Assembly (NCBI GenBank): GCA_023145955.1
Contig: JAGLDA010000150.1
Location: 1-7,799 of the forward strand
Source of the DNA: Bacteroidales bacterium
GTDB lineage: Bacteria > Bacteroidota > Bacteroidia > Bacteroidales > UBA1556
Direction: 5' to 3'
DNA length: 7,799 nt
Shown piece after piece: positions 6,682 to 7,799 of the stretch. Positions within the stretch are counted from its first letter, which is position 1. The number at the start of each line of letters is the position of its first letter. The position numbers were made by a program, and so were the translations under genes. Under the pieces are notes generated by a model that did no database searches, was not told the origin of the DNA, and worked only from the letters and a program-made list of their open reading frames with translations.

Positions 6682-7799
6682 ATGACTAATTTAAAAAAAC
6701 TATTTACAATAGTAGCTGCGATAGGACTAATTATGATAATATCGCACGCCTTTGGACTTAATAATAGTTCAGGAATTACCGATGGTGCTCTTGATAGTAT
6801 TTCGCAAATAGATAATCCTCCGCAAAGTGATAATATGAATGGCCTAAAGAAATTCTTAGACTATTCTGGGTTCACAAATGCAACCGCTGGTCATTTTGTA
6901 ATGATTTTCGTTGGACTCTTTTTTATATTTCTAGCAATTAAATACGATTATGAACCACTATTGTTAATTCCTATTGGCTTTGGGGTACTCATTGGAAACA
7001 TTCCTTTTTTAGAAGGCGCAGGCTTAAAACTTGGCATTTATGAAGAAGGCAGTGTGCTTAATTATCTATATATGGGTGTAACTTTAGGAATATATCCCCC
7101 ATTAATATTCTTGGGAATTGGAGCAATGACCGATTTTTCATCATTAATATCTAATCCAAAGCTTATGCTATTGGGAGCGGCGGCTCAAATAGGTATTTTT
7201 ATTACATTTCTAGGATCTTTGGCTATGGGATTTCTTCCTCCAGAGGCTGGAGCCATAGGAATTATCGGTGGTGCTGACGGACCTACGGCAATCTTCCTTA
7301 GCTCTAAACTAGCAAATGGAGTTAATCTTTATAATGGAATACAGGTGAAAAATCTAATAGGCCCAATTGCTATAGCTGCATATTCGTATATGGCCTTAGT
7401 ACCTGTTATTCAGCCACCAATAATGCGATTATTAATATCAAAAAAAGAAAGAGTAATAAGGATGAAGCCTCCAAGAGTGGTTCCTAGGTTTGAGAAAATC
7501 CTTTTTCCCATAATTGGCTTTTTGCTTACAGCTTTTATTTCTCCTAGTTCAATTCCACTATTAGGAATGCTTTTCTTTGGTAACTTACTTAAAGAGAGTG
7601 GTGTTACAAAGCGATTAGCAGATACTGCGCGTACTTCTCTTATAGATATTGTAACAATCCTTTTAGGAGTAACAGTCGGAGCTTCAACACAAGCAACTGT
7701 ATTCTTAAATACATCATCACTTATGATTTTTGGACTCGGTGCTGGCAGCTTTATTATTGCTACCGCTGGAGGAATAATGTTTGCTAAGTTTATGAATCT
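6682..7799 (+). CDS. mmdB: Na+-translocating decarboxylase beta subunit, C-terminus cut off
   Basis: The integral membrane subunit that decarboxylates carboxybiotin and couples this to Na+ export. Of the frame, 372 codons are present and it is still open at the window edge; family members run to roughly 400-440 residues, so a short C-terminal part is missing. The conserved LGIGAMTDF (144-152) and the loop GIIGGADGPTAIFLSS (193-208) identify the OadB/MmdB/GcdB family. D199 in GGADGPT is by family analogy the key Asp of the Na+ path (Klebsiella OadB D203). Many hydrophobic helices follow, and TVGASTQATVFLN lies near the available end. The N-terminus has an extra helix (8-24) and a polar stretch (25-58) before the usual core. 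The start ATG lies 8 bp after the biotin-carrier stop. Confidence 0.95.
   Translation, partial: MTNLKKLFTIVAAIGLIMIISHAFGLNNSSGITDGALDSISQIDNPPQSDNMNGLKKFLDYSGFTNATAGHFVMIFVGLFFIFLAIKYDYEPLLLIPIGFGVLIGNIPFLEGAGLKLGIYEEGSVLNYLYMGVTLGIYPPLIFLGIGAMTDFSSLISNPKLMLLGAAAQIGIFITFLGSLAMGFLPPEAGAIGIIGGADGPTAIFLSSKLANGVNLYNGIQVKNLIGPIAIAAYSYMALVPVIQPPIMRLLISKKERVIRMKPPRVVPRFEKILFPIIGFLLTAFISPSSIPLLGMLFFGNLLKESGVTKRLADTARTSLIDIVTILLGVTVGASTQATVFLNTSSLMIFGLGAGSFIIATAGGIMFAKFMN

Overview
The window looks like chromosomal DNA from an AT-rich member of the Bacteroidota, most likely Bacteroidales or a near relative. Three things point there. Several genes are preceded by the Bacteroidota-type -7 box TAnnTTTG, with no clear Shine-Dalgarno sequence. 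The gene set combines a hexameric NADP-type glutamate dehydrogenase with a biotin-dependent, sodium-pumping methylmalonyl-CoA decarboxylase. The gene order mce - mmdA - oadG - biotin carrier - beta subunit is the usual one in that group. The taxonomic call is an inference from sequence style, not a database match.

Left part (1-1830, genes on the minus strand). The first 101 bases are the start of an AAA-type ATPase with a Walker A motif, cut off by the window edge. It has a well-formed Bacteroidota promoter (120-151). Directly upstream of that promoter lie three tandem 32-bp repeats (155-250), two of which contain clear inverted half-sites. A strong intrinsic terminator (327-356) then closes the complete gdhA gene (378-1715). 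gdhA has a -7 box at 1799-1806, and a 10-bp-arm inverted repeat sits where a regulator could control it.

Middle part (2047-3502, plus strand). These are accessory-looking genes of unknown function. One encodes a small protein made of exact 25-residue repeats, with Trp at 35, 60, 85 and 110. It is followed by a secreted MORN_2-like protein and a two-helix membrane protein. The last two are in the same reading frame and are separated only by one TAA and one sense codon, so they may be one gene broken by a nonsense mutation.

Right part (3722-7799, plus strand). This is the methylmalonyl-CoA operon. Mce epimerises (R)- and (S)-methylmalonyl-CoA. MmdA (carboxyltransferase) moves the carboxyl group from (S)-methylmalonyl-CoA to biotin on the carrier protein. 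The small gamma-type subunit anchors the complex, and the membrane beta subunit decarboxylates carboxybiotin while exporting Na+. Together they form the last part of the succinate-to-propionate route and conserve energy as a sodium gradient. The beta subunit runs off the right edge. No methylmalonyl-CoA mutase and no biotin carboxylase are visible, which favours a decarboxylase over a propionyl-CoA carboxylase.

The most unusual signals are the 32-bp repeat array at the ATPase promoter, the 25-residue repeat protein, and the interrupted MORN/membrane reading frame. I saw no tRNA, rRNA, CRISPR array, insertion sequence or prophage gene.
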